Positions 1 to 7,064 of a stretch of DNA of 64,000 nucleotides are shown piece after piece. A program made the translations under genes and the position numbers. The stretch is taken from NCBI GenBank assembly GCA_016286035.1, contig JAEERY010000019.1, positions 1-64,000 on the forward strand, read 5' to 3'. How positions within the stretch are numbered: position 1 is the first letter of the stretch; every line of letters starts with the position of its first letter. The stretch is from Lachnospiraceae bacterium (GTDB lineage: Bacteria > Bacillota > Clostridia > Lachnospirales > Lachnospiraceae). The notes beneath the pieces were generated by a model. It worked only from the letters and a program-made list of their open reading frames with translations, had not been told where the DNA came from and ran no database searches.

Positions 1-69
1 AGTATGCCGGCGATAGAGATATCAGGCATACTGCGTAGGGAACTATATGTTCTGCCCTGCGATGGGTAA
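1..69 (+). CDS. tnpB: Possible C-terminal tail of TnpB (partial)
   Basis: Frame 1 is open from the window edge to a TAA at 67-69 (22 residues ending LYVLPCDG). In IS1341-type elements the end of tnpB overlaps the omega-RNA, so this short open frame in the right place could be the tail of TnpB. No zinc-ribbon or RuvC motif lies inside the window, so the identification depends on position alone and the open frame may be chance. Confidence 0.3.
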   Translation, partial: SMPAIEISGILRRELYVLPCDG

Positions 70-175
70 TGGCATACCCATACCTTGCACTGCGACCTAC
101 CGGAAACGGACTGGTCAGCCACTATGTAGTGGCAGGTAGCAGGAATCCCACGACTTCAGTCGTGTGGAGTGTCAA
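1..175 (+). mobile_element. Right end of an IS200/IS605 (IS1341-type) TnpB element
   Basis: The stretch at 141-175 has the characteristic right-end form of IS200/IS605-family elements: GAATCCCACGAC, a short loop, GTCGTG, then GGAGTGTCAA. The preceding 140 bases are a chain of hairpins rather than clear coding sequence. The body of the element, with tnpB, would lie left of the window. No tnpA transposase is visible, which fits an IS1341-type element that moves in trans or is immobile. The assignment rests on recognising the end motif and its folding; the family and end structure are established knowledge. Confidence 0.8.
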
Positions 176-225
176 CCCTAAAATATGGTGTGACCCTGTA
201 AAGGACATGATAATCAGATTCATGC

Positions 226-302
226 AAAAACCTGATCACCTGATTCTCCCAGTAGAGCATTGATTCACTGTTCATATGATGTGTTCCTGTGATCAGGTTT
301 TT
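226..302. terminator. Long inverted repeat, probable terminator beyond the element
   Basis: A perfect 14-base inverted repeat, AAAAACCTGATCAC at 226-239 and its complement at 289-302, encloses a 49-base loop. A run of A on one side and T on the other would let it act on transcripts from either strand. It lies about 50 bases past the TnpB right end and could end the omega-RNA readthrough transcript. The loop is long for a strong terminator. Confidence 0.5.
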
Positions 303-400
303 CTCGTTTGCGTTCTGTCCTGTGAGTGCATATGCTATCAGATGGCTTCTGTTATACAGGTATGGCGGATCGAAATCGATCATTGTCTAACTTGATCAAA

Positions 401-430
401 AGTATCCACAGTGTATCCAAGTGTATCCAA
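401..430. repeat. Three tandem 10-base units
   Basis: Three consecutive near-identical 10-mers of the form gTGTATCCAa are seen at 401-410, 411-420 and 421-430; the last two are identical and the first differs at three bases. The rest of 303-448 holds no recognisable gene. No function is assigned; the one-turn spacing would suit a DNA-binding site, but that is speculation. Confidence 0.6.
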
Positions 431-448
431 CAATTTAAAAACCTTATG

Positions 449-491
449 ATAATAAAAAATCCGCAAACCCTCATAAATCGAAGGTTTGCGG
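449..491 (-). terminator. Rho-independent terminator of the tRNA-Val/tRNA-Met unit
   Basis: On the minus strand CCGCAAACC pairs with GGTTTGCGG (arms 461-470 and 483-491), followed by a T-rich tract complementary to 449-460. It lies just downstream of tRNA-Met in the direction of transcription. Confidence 0.85.
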
Positions 492-504
492 GCCATTCAG
501 TTAG

Positions 505-578
505 TAGCGAGAGGGGGATTTGAACCCTCGACACTGCGGGTATGAACCGCATGCTCTAGCCAACTGAGCTATCTCGCC
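505..578 (-). tRNA. tRNA-Met (CAT), probably elongator
   Basis: The minus strand folds into a 74-base cloverleaf: acceptor GGCGAGA/TCTCGCT with a G-U closing pair, D-arm AGCTCAGTTGGCTAGAGC, anticodon stem TGCGG/CCGCA with loop TTCATAC, and T-arm with GGTTCAAATCC. The discriminator is A and CCA is not encoded. The anticodon is CAT. The stem lacks the three G-C pairs of initiator tRNA, and the body does not look like the tRNA-Ile2 type, so elongator Met is preferred. Confidence 0.93.
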
Positions 579-608
579 ATATGAGACTCCGTATAGTCGA
601 AGTCTGAG

Positions 609-681
609 TGGGACCTATAGGGCTCGAACCTATGACCCTCTGCTTGTAAGGCAGATGCTCTCCCAGCTGAGCTAAGATCCC
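609..681 (-). tRNA. tRNA-Val (TAC)
   Basis: A 73-base cloverleaf on the minus strand: acceptor GGGATCT/AGGTCCC, D-arm GCTCAGCTGGGAGAGC, anticodon stem TCTGC/GCAGA with loop CTTACAA (anticodon TAC), and a T-loop GTTCGAGC. Discriminator A, no encoded CCA. It is the first gene of a two-tRNA transcript that also makes tRNA-Met. Confidence 0.95.
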
Positions 682-716
682 GTTTAAAAAGTCTTCTTTT
701 CAAATCCGACTATGCT

Positions 717-745
717 AGTATATAAAACTGAAGACCTTTTGTCAA
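717..745 (-). promoter_or_regulatory. Sigma-A promoter of the tRNA-Val/tRNA-Met unit
   Basis: On the minus strand a perfect TTGACA (740-745) is followed after 17 bases by TATACT (717-722), about 36 bases before the tRNA-Val 5' end. The rest of 746-860 shows no gene. Confidence 0.85.
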
Positions 746-860
746 TAAAAAATCAAAATTTCCCTGTGTTTTTCCTGTATTATTTTTCTATGATCCGTCG
801 GCCTATCCCGATATGATTTTTAAAGATCTCATCGCTGCCCTTTTATGGATCGTTTAACAA

Positions 861-890
861 TAAAAAAAGAACACCTGAGTGATGTTCTTC
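861..890 (-). terminator. Terminator of infC-rpmI-rplT
   Basis: Downstream of rplT the minus strand gives AAGAACATC, a short loop, GGTGTTCTT, then a run of seven T. This is a standard Rho-independent terminator closing the operon. Confidence 0.88.
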
Positions 891-903
891 TTTTATCGTC
901 ATA

Positions 904-1260
904 TTAAGCGATCTTGCTCTTAGCAAGTTCTGCAAGTGTTGCAAAACCTTCAGCATCATTTACTGCCATCTCAGCAAGCATCTTTCTGTTAATATCAACA
1001 TTAGCGAGCTTAAGACCATGCATAAACTGGCTGTAAGATATACCGTTCATACGAGCTGCTGCATTGATACGAGCGATCCAGAGCTGTCTGAACTGACGCT
1101 TTCTCTCTTTTCTGCCTGCATATGAGCTTGCGAGTGCACGCATAACAGACTGCTTAGCAATTCTGTACTGCTTAGATCTTGCGCCTCTGTAGCCCTTTGC
1201 AAGTTTCAATACTCTATTATGTTTCTTTTTAGCGTTCATACCGCCTTTAATTCTTGCCAT
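904..1260 (-). CDS. rplT: 50S ribosomal protein L20
   Basis: L20 is a primary 23S rRNA-binding protein needed for 50S assembly, and in many bacteria it represses its own operon by binding the leader mRNA. The 118-residue product begins MARIKGG and has the very basic N-terminal half and the [19 protein letters not shown] segment typical of the family, at normal length. It is the last gene of the infC-rpmI-rplT operon, 34 bases after rpmI, with a strong GGAGG ribosome-binding site 8 bases before ATG and a terminator after the stop. The leader upstream of infC looks like its autoregulatory target. Confidence 0.98.
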   Translation of the reverse strand: MARIKGGMNAKKKHNRVLKLAKGYRGARSKQYRIAKQSVMRALASSYAGRKERKRQFRQLWIARINAAARMNGISYSQFMHGLKLANVDINRKMLAEMAVNDAEGFATLAELAKSKIA

Positions 1261-1294
1261 TTTTCTATCCTCCTAAAACTATCATCGACCGATC

Positions 1295-1492
1295 TTATAA
1301 ATATGGTAAAATCTTCTTCATATTCTTAACATTTGTTGAATCTGTCATAGCAGGTTTTCTAAGATTTCTCTTATTCTTTGTTGTCTTCTTTGTTAAGATA
1401 TGGCGCTTGTAAGCTTTATTTCTCTTTAACTTACCGTTACCTGTTAATTTAAAACGCTTAGCAGCCGATCTGCTTGTTTTCATCTTTGGCAT
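1295..1492 (-). CDS. rpmI: 50S ribosomal protein L35
   Basis: L35 is a small basic protein of the large ribosomal subunit. The 65-residue product begins [21 protein letters not shown], which is the family signature, and contains the usual KRHILTKKT segment. It is translated from an AGGAGG site 7 bases before ATG and sits between infC and rplT, the order standard in Firmicutes. Regulation is expected to follow the shared attenuator upstream of infC. Confidence 0.98.
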   Translation of the reverse strand: MPKMKTSRSAAKRFKLTGNGKLKRNKAYKRHILTKKTTKNKRNLRKPAMTDSTNVKNMKKILPYL

Positions 1493-1538
1493 AACTTTAT
1501 CCTCCTTGCCTTTCCTTTCGGATCCTTATGATAACTGA

Positions 1539-2045
1539 TCATTTCTTCTCAGTTAAAAACATGGTCATGGTACGGCCTTCAACCTTAGGTGCTTTTTCGA
1601 TGACCGCAACATCACTTAAGCTTTCAGCGAAATCATCAAGTATGTGCTTGCTTGTATTCATATGAGCCATCTCACGTCCGCGGAATCGTAAAGTGATCTT
1701 TACCCTGTCACCTTTTGATAAGAACTTTCTTGCAGCATTTGCCTTGGTGTTAAGATCGTTGGTATCAATGTTTGGTGAAAGTCTGATCTCTTTGATCTCT
1801 ACAGTCTTCTGTTTCTTCTTAGCATCCTTTTCCTTACGGGCAAGCTCATATCTGTACTTACCGTAATCTACGATCTTACATACAGGCGGCTTTGCTGTGG
1901 GTGCTATCTTCACCAGATCCAGACCGGCTTCATCAGCCTTTGCAAGAGCTTCTTTTGCGCTCATGATACCGAGCTGTTCTCCGTCTTCTCCTATGAGTCG
2001 AACTTCCTTGTCTCTGATTTGTTCATTAATGAATAATTCGCTAAT
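1539..2045 (-). CDS. infC: Translation initiation factor IF-3 (ATT start)
   Basis: IF-3 binds the 30S subunit, keeps it apart from 50S and checks start-codon choice. The sequence carries the N-domain FINEQIRDKEVRLIG, the linker rich in lysine and the C-domain with DRVKITLRFRGREMAH. The open frame reaches up to an ATG at 2126, but that would run back through the leader terminator. A GGAGG at 2055-2059 sits 9 bases before an ATT at 2043-2045, giving 168 residues starting ISELFINEQ, the usual family length. Non-AUG starts are a known feature of infC, used for IF-3 self-control, so ATT is chosen from sequence and family knowledge. Confidence 0.93.
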   Translation of the reverse strand: MSELFINEQIRDKEVRLIGEDGEQLGIMSAKEALAKADEAGLDLVKIAPTAKPPVCKIVDYGKYRYELARKEKDAKKKQKTVEIKEIRLSPNIDTNDLNTKANAARKFLSKGDRVKITLRFRGREMAHMNTSKHILDDFAESLSDVAVIEKAPKVEGRTMTMFLTEKK

Positions 2046-2212
2046 GGCTTTAACCCTCCAAATAACCTTACACAATAAAAAAGTGGATAGCATAACTATC
2101 CACTTAAAATCGCCCAAACAACGCATGATAACACATGCATTTAAGGAAAAATCTTAACGCTTGAAGCTTTCGCCGCAAGGTGAGAGTGGATACTCTGCTT
2201 TGTTTTTACCTC
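2046..2212 (-). promoter_or_regulatory. L20-type leader with attenuator upstream of infC
   Basis: The infC leader contains a perfect terminator hairpin, AAGTGGATAG/CTATCCACTT (arms 2096-2105 and 2081-2090) followed by TTTTTTATT, placed before the infC ribosome-binding site. Upstream, TATCCACT (complement of 2185-2192) can pair with the first terminator arm and would block it. The intervening CTCACCTTGCGGCGAAAGC resembles conserved sequence of the Firmicute L20 leader. The expected logic is that free L20 binds the leader and favours the terminator. Binding is inferred; the alternative pairing is directly visible. Confidence 0.82.
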
Positions 2213-2216
2213 TGAT

Positions 2217-2245
2217 AAGATAACATAACGAAACAAGTGTGTCAA
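2217..2245 (-). promoter_or_regulatory. Sigma-A promoter of the infC operon
   Basis: TTGACA (2240-2245), 17-base spacer, TATCTT (2217-2222) on the minus strand. It begins only about 15 bases after the thrS stop codon, and no terminator separates thrS from it, so some thrS transcripts may also read into the infC leader. Confidence 0.82.
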
Positions 2246-2260
2246 CAGTTTTATGCTATA

Positions 2261-4186
2261 TTATCTCTTTTTTTCTTCCTCTGGAAGTTCCTTACGGATC
2301 GCCTTGGTTGCAATCTCTTCAAGTATCTGTGACTTAAACTCTGCAAGAGGTTTCTGTCCTTCGTTACCTTCGAACCTTGAACGAACAGATACAAGTCCGC
2401 CTGCTTCTTCCTGTTCTCCCACGATCAGCATATAAGGAAGCTTGTCCATTCTTGCTTCTCTTATCTTGTAGCCGATCTTCTCCGAACGGTTATCTACCGT
2501 TACATCTATTCCTGCTGCCGAAAGCTCTGCTCTTACCTTCTGAGCATACCCCTCAAACTTCTCGGATATCGGAAGGATACGTACCTGCTCGGCACAAAGC
2601 CAAGTCGGGAACTTTCCTGCATAGTGCTCGATGAGCCATGCCAGCGTTCTCTCATAGCAGCCCATTGACGTTCTGTGTATGATATAAGGACGTCTCTTGT
2701 CACCGTTAGCATCGATATAGTACATGTCGTATCTTTCAGCCAGGAACATATCAAGCTGGATCGTGATCATCGTATCTTCCTTGCCGTATACGTTCTTTGC
2801 CTGAATATCAAGCTTGGGGCCGTAGAAAGCAGCCTCACCGTCTTCTTCAGTATAAACAAGACCTATATCATCTAATATCTCACGCATCTTGTCCTGAACA
2901 ACATCCCAGTCTTTTGCCGTACCGAGATACTTATCGGGATTCTTGGGATCCCATTTGCTCATTCTGTATGTTACATCTTCCTCGAGTCCGAGCGTCGTCA
3001 GACAGTACTTGGCAAGCTTTACGCAGTTTTTGAACTCATCTGCGATCTGTTCGGGTGTACATACAAGATGACCCTCGGAGATCGTAAACTGTCTTACTCT
3101 CGTAAGACCGTGCATCTCACCGGAATCCTCATTTCTAAAGAGCGTAGACGTCTCACCCATACGATAAGGAAGATCTCTGTAGCTGTGCTGTTTAGCCTTA
3201 TATACAAAATACTGGAAAGGACACGTCATGGGACGAAGTGCCATAACCTCTCTTCCCTTTTCGTCCGTATATACATGCTCCTGTGCATTCTTCATGGCAA
3301 CATCGGGATCACTGTACAGCTTCTGGTCCTCATGCTCGTCTGCCTCGCTCATAAGATCATCGTTTAATACGAACATACCATCCTTGTAGTGGAACCAGTG
3401 ATCTGAGAGCTTATAGAGGTTGGATTTTGCCATGTAAGGAGTCTTCGTACGAACATAACCCCATTCTCTGTCCTCGATATCTTCGATCCATCTTTGCATC
3501 TTCTGGATCATGCGTGCACCCTTTGGCATAAGAAGCGGAAGTCCCTGACCTATTACATCAACAGTCGTGAACAGTTCCATATCACGTCCGAGTTTATTAT
3601 GATCACGCATCTTGATATCCTCAAGGCGGTCAAGATGAGCCTTCAGATCTTCTTTATTTGTATAAGCCGTACCGTATATACGCTGAAGTCTTGCCTTGTT
3701 TGAATCGCCTCTCCAGTATGCCATTGAAGAAGTGATGAGCTTAAATGCCTTTATTGCTCTTGTGCTTGAAAGATGAGGTCCTGCGCAGAGATCGGTAAAA
3801 CCTTCGCCCTGACTGTAAAAGCTGATGACAGCATCCTCTGGAAGATCATTGATAAGCTCAACCTTGTAAGGTTCCTGTCTCTCTTCCATAAACTTTATGG
3901 CTTCAGCTCTGGGAAGCTCAAATCGCTCAAGCTTGTTGCCCTCCTTGATGATCTTTTTCATTTCTGCTTCAAGGGCATCAAGATCCTCTCTCGAAAACGG
4001 ATTTGCTACATCAAAATCATAATAGAATCCGTCATCGATAGCTGGTCCTATAGCAAGCTTTGCTTCAGGATAAAGTCTCTTTACTGCCTCTGCAAGTACA
4101 TGTGAACATGTATGTCTTATCACCTTAAGGCCTTCCTTAGATTCGCCTTCGATGATATTTCCGTCCGTTAACATGATCGTACTCAT
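2261..4186 (-). CDS. thrS: Threonyl-tRNA synthetase (lacks TGS domain)
   Basis: This cytoplasmic enzyme charges tRNA-Thr with threonine. The product has the second additional (editing) domain with HTCSH at residues 25-29 and the GFYYDFD and CAGPHL segments, then a class II catalytic core with MTCP, EGHLVC and IIHRT supplying the expected Cys, His, His zinc ligands, and a C-terminal anticodon-binding domain. The N-terminal TGS domain of about 60 residues is missing, making it 641 residues. An ATG at 4205-4207 also fits the frame, but the GGAGG lies inside that stretch, 8 bases before the ATG at 4186, so the shorter start is chosen. Expression is controlled by the T-box upstream. Confidence 0.96.
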   Translation of the reverse strand: MSTIMLTDGNIIEGESKEGLKVIRHTCSHVLAEAVKRLYPEAKLAIGPAIDDGFYYDFDVANPFSREDLDALEAEMKKIIKEGNKLERFELPRAEAIKFMEERQEPYKVELINDLPEDAVISFYSQGEGFTDLCAGPHLSSTRAIKAFKLITSSMAYWRGDSNKARLQRIYGTAYTNKEDLKAHLDRLEDIKMRDHNKLGRDMELFTTVDVIGQGLPLLMPKGARMIQKMQRWIEDIEDREWGYVRTKTPYMAKSNLYKLSDHWFHYKDGMFVLNDDLMSEADEHEDQKLYSDPDVAMKNAQEHVYTDEKGREVMALRPMTCPFQYFVYKAKQHSYRDLPYRMGETSTLFRNEDSGEMHGLTRVRQFTISEGHLVCTPEQIADEFKNCVKLAKYCLTTLGLEEDVTYRMSKWDPKNPDKYLGTAKDWDVVQDKMREILDDIGLVYTEEDGEAAFYGPKLDIQAKNVYGKEDTMITIQLDMFLAERYDMYYIDANGDKRRPYIIHRTSMGCYERTLAWLIEHYAGKFPTWLCAEQVRILPISEKFEGYAQKVRAELSAAGIDVTVDNRSEKIGYKIREARMDKLPYMLIVGEQEEAGGLVSVRSRFEGNEGQKPLAEFKSQILEEIATKAIRKELPEEEKKR

Positions 4187-4209
4187 AATTTTTTCCTCCT
4201 TACTCAATT

Positions 4210-4466
4210 AAAAAATCCCATACACTTATCTCGTGTATGGGACGATATAACCGCGGTTCCACCCATATTGCCGTCATTTTGTGACGACCTCTTGATTTGC
4301 CTGTAACGTAGGCCTACGGACCGGATTGGGGTCGCTCGGAGGTGGTCTTCACACTGTTTCCGTATCAGGATGCTTCCAGCCTGCCAGGTTAAAACCTGCA
4401 CCGGCATCCCTCTCTGTGAACTTTCACAGGCTACTGTCCTCGTCAACGCTTTGTGGGTATGTATTT
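4210..4466 (-). promoter_or_regulatory. T-box riboswitch leader of thrS
   Basis: The minus strand contains the T-box core GGGTGGAACCGCGGTT (4249-4264) and then a strong terminator TCCCATACAC/GTGTATGGGA (4216-4242) with a T run (4210-4215). Upstream is a long structured Stem I region with a GAAGACCACC segment (4341-4350) carrying two ACC threonine codons as specifier candidates. Uncharged tRNA-Thr would pair with the T-box and stop the terminator forming. Core and terminator are directly visible; which ACC is the specifier was not resolved. Confidence 0.95.
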
Positions 4467-4472
4467 GTTGGT

Positions 4473-4501
4473 ATTATCGTACCAATAAGTAAAAATGTCA
4501 A
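4473..4501 (-). promoter_or_regulatory. Sigma-A promoter of thrS
   Basis: TTGACA (4496-4501), 17-base spacer, GATAAT (4473-4478) on the minus strand, directly ahead of the T-box leader. Confidence 0.85.
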
Positions 4502-4561
4502 GTCCCTTTAATGTCTGCATATAATTTCAATGGGTAAAACATCCAATATAACATTTCTTTT

Positions 4562-4590
4562 TTGTCTGATGTGCTTAAATTACTTATACT
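4562..4590 (+). promoter_or_regulatory. Probable promoter of the GH9 gene
   Basis: TTGTCT (4562-4567), 17-base spacer, TATACT (4585-4590), about 76 bases before the GH9 start codon. It diverges from the thrS promoter. A second TTGACA at 4599-4604 has no good -10 partner. Confidence 0.6.
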
Positions 4591-4666
4591 GATGCATTTG
4601 ACATTGCAGTTTACTTAATAATTGGTTAAACTGTTATCATGGTATTAAAGTGGGAGGAATTTTATT

Positions 4667-6979
4667 ATGAATAAATTCTATGTAAAACGTTTTTGTGCGC
4701 TTTTTCTTGCATTGATGGTTACAATGACAGGATGCGCAAACGGACAGGAAGACACCACTCCTGTCACTGAGGATGTACCGGTCGTCGAGGATGCATCTCC
4801 TACAGATGAGCCACAGGCAGATGTTACCGATCAGATAGCCGATGAGGAGCCTGAAGCTCCCCGTGAAGGTGTGGGCGTCAACATGATCGTTAACGGTGAC
4901 TTCTCCGATGGGACCGAAAACTGGAACACCTATCTCAATCACGGCGGAACATGTGACTTCACCGCTGAAAATGAGCAGGGTGTGATAGATATTTCAAAAG
5001 CCGGTGCAACAGATTATGGTGTACAGATCTATTATGACGGATTCAAGCTTGATGAAGGCGGTGTATACGAATTCTCATTTGATCTTGACACTACCTTGGA
5101 AAGAGTCATCGAAGCACGTCTACAGTTAAACGGCGGTGACTACTACCCTTATTTTGGAGAGTATGTAAATGTAACTCCGGGAATGCAGCATTATTCATGG
5201 GAATTCACAATGGAAAAAGAAACCGATGTAGCCCCGAGACTCTGCTTTAACTTGGGAACACCTTCAGGTGTATCTACATTGGATCCTCATGTTATAACGA
5301 TAGATAATGTTTCCGTTGTTCTTTTAGATGATTCGAACGTTATCAAGACCGAGGTTGTTGATATGAGTCGTAACGTAAATCTTAATCAGGTTGGTTTCAA
5401 ACCCTCTGCACGCAAGACCGCAGTAATAAGAAGCGAGGGTATCGATACAACATTCACGCTGAAAGATACTTCGGGAAAAGAAGTGTACACAGGAAAGCTT
5501 ACAGGTCCCGTTGACGCACAGTATGCCGATGAAAAAGTTTACCAGGCAGACTTCAGTGATTTCACTACTCCCGGCACCTATGTAGTCTCTGTTTCAAACG
5601 GTGATGAATCTTATCCTTTCACTATAGGGGAAGATGTTTATGATCAGTTGCTTCGCGACAGTTTCTTAATGCTTTATAAGCAAAGATGCGGAACCGAAGT
5701 AACAGCGGATATAGCAGGTGAATTTGCTCATCCCGTATGTCATGATACAAAGGCACTCATATACGGAACAAACTCTTATATAGATGTATCCGGCGGATGG
5801 CACGATGCAGGTGATTACGGCAGATATGTTGTAGCAGGTGCAACAACAGTAGCCGATCTTTTACTTGCATACGAAGATTTCCCCGAACTCTGGGCAGCAG
5901 ATGATCTCGGAATACCCGAAAGCGGAAACGGCATACCCGATATTCTTGATGAGGCTGCTTACGAGCTTAACTGGATGCTCAAGATGCAGGATCCCTCAAC
6001 AGGCGGTGTATATCATAAAGTAACCTGCAGAGAGTTCCCCGAATTTGTAATGCCCCAGGAAGAAACAGAAGAACTTGTTGTATCTCCTATCTCCAATACG
6101 GCAACAGGTGATTTCGCAGCCGTTATGGCAAAGGCATCCGTTATATATGCCGATATAGATCCTGCTTTTGCTAAAACAGCACTCGCAGCATCAAAGAAAG
6201 CTTATACTTACCTTGAAGAACACAAGAGCGCTACTGGCTTTAAGAACCCTGAAGAGATATCAACAGGTGAATATCCAGACGGTCAGTTTAAGGACGAGAT
6301 GTACTGGGCTGCCGTTGAGCTCTATGGCATAACCGGTGAAGAAAAGTACAAGACTTACATAGAGGATATACTTGATCTGTATGTCCTCCACGGATTTGGC
6401 TGGGACAGCATGGGAAGCTACGGTAACATAGCATATCTTAAGCTCGATCCCGATAAGCAGAATCCGGAGCTTGCCGAAAAGATCAGAACCGAAGTTAAAA
6501 ACAATGCCCAGGAATTCTTAAACAACAGCAAGACGGACGGATATATGGTCGACCTTGGCAAGAACTACTGCTGGGGTTCAAACTTAAGCGTATGCGCATA
6601 TGCTCGCCAGATGTTAATGGCAGCAAAGGATGCAAATGATAACGATAAAAAAGCATATGCTCAGGCAGTTTATGATCAGGTTTCATATATCCTTGGTCAG
6701 AATGCTACAGGTTACTGCTTCTTAACGGGATACGGTTCATTAAGTGCCGTCAACCCTCACCACAGACCTTCCGTAGCGATCGGCAAGCCGATGCCCGGTA
6801 TGGTTATCGGTGGTCCTGACGGAAACTTAGAGGATTCATATATCAAATCGGTAATGGCCGATACTCCTCCCGCTAAGTGCTATGCAGACACAACTCAGAG
6901 CTTCTCGACAAATGAGATCACGATATACTGGAACTCACCTTTCGTATATGTTCTGTCAGCTGTTATGTCTGAAAACTAA
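4667..6979 (+). CDS. GH9 endoglucanase lipoprotein with CBM4/9-like module
   Basis: A predicted cellulase (endo-beta-1,4-glucanase) of glycoside hydrolase family 9, 770 residues. It has a lipobox ending MTGC at residue 23, an acidic linker, a carbohydrate-binding module of the CBM4/9 type (about 70-225, starting MIVNGDFSDGTENW), an Ig-like cellulase N-domain (about 238-325) and the GH9 (alpha/alpha)6 domain. The GGWHDAGDYGRY motif gives D380 and D383 as base/nucleophile candidates, NPHHR lies at 696-700, and E750 in NEITIYW is the expected acid. It should be anchored outside the membrane. A GGGAGG-type ribosome-binding site precedes ATG. It stands alone on the plus strand with its own promoter and a shared terminator. 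Confidence 0.95.
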   Translation: MNKFYVKRFCALFLALMVTMTGCANGQEDTTPVTEDVPVVEDASPTDEPQADVTDQIADEEPEAPREGVGVNMIVNGDFSDGTENWNTYLNHGGTCDFTAENEQGVIDISKAGATDYGVQIYYDGFKLDEGGVYEFSFDLDTTLERVIEARLQLNGGDYYPYFGEYVNVTPGMQHYSWEFTMEKETDVAPRLCFNLGTPSGVSTLDPHVITIDNVSVVLLDDSNVIKTEVVDMSRNVNLNQVGFKPSARKTAVIRSEGIDTTFTLKDTSGKEVYTGKLTGPVDAQYADEKVYQADFSDFTTPGTYVVSVSNGDESYPFTIGEDVYDQLLRDSFLMLYKQRCGTEVTADIAGEFAHPVCHDTKALIYGTNSYIDVSGGWHDAGDYGRYVVAGATTVADLLLAYEDFPELWAADDLGIPESGNGIPDILDEAAYELNWMLKMQDPSTGGVYHKVTCREFPEFVMPQEETEELVVSPISNTATGDFAAVMAKASVIYADIDPAFAKTALAASKKAYTYLEEHKSATGFKNPEEISTGEYPDGQFKDEMYWAAVELYGITGEEKYKTYIEDILDLYVLHGFGWDSMGSYGNIAYLKLDPDKQNPELAEKIRTEVKNNAQEFLNNSKTDGYMVDLGKNYCWGSNLSVCAYARQMLMAAKDANDNDKKAYAQAVYDQVSYILGQNATGYCFLTGYGSLSAVNPHHRPSVAIGKPMPGMVIGGPDGNLEDSYIKSVMADTPPAKCYADTTQSFSTNEITIYWNSPFVYVLSAVMSEN

Positions 6980-7006
6980 AGACACTTTGAGACATGTATA
7001 AACATC

Positions 7007-7040
7007 AACACCCCCATTGTCAAAATGGGGGTGTTTCTTT
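7007..7040. terminator. Bidirectional terminator between GH9 and GNAT genes
   Basis: AACACCCCCAT (7007-7017) pairs with ATGGGGGTGTT (7025-7035), followed by TTCTTTT on the plus strand. It separates two convergent genes and should end the GH9 transcript. Confidence 0.85.
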
Positions 7041-7064
7041 TATCATTGATCACTCATTATCTGA

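Larger units (their letters stand above)
1..195 (+). ncRNA. 3' part of a TnpB omega-RNA (reRNA) with putative guide
   Basis: Several strong hairpins follow each other on the plus strand: AGTATGCC/GGCATACT (1-32), a GTAGGG/CCCTGC stem (36-60), ATGGGTA/TACCCAT (62-82), GCCACT/AGTGGC (118-133) and CCACGAC/GTCGTG ending at the right-end motif (148-166). TnpB guide RNAs are made from the 3' end of tnpB and the right end, and the host DNA just past the end acts as guide. By that rule the scaffold ends in GTCAA at 171-175 and the guide begins at 176 (CCCTAAAATATGG...). The 5' boundary is outside the window. The RNA is inferred, not measured. Confidence 0.72.

Noticed and set aside
69-263. Plus-strand 64-residue ORF with SRNPTTSVV near its middle
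   Set aside because: It runs through the TnpB right-end hairpin and into flanking DNA; this kind of ORF is a known artefact of the omega-RNA region.
2046-2126. Longer infC start at the ATG at 2126
   Set aside because: It would translate through the attenuator hairpin, lacks a ribosome-binding site and adds 27 residues absent from the family.
4599-4604. TTGACA upstream of the GH9 gene as the main -35
   Set aside because: No acceptable -10 lies 16-18 bases downstream; the TTGTCT/TATACT pair just upstream fits better.
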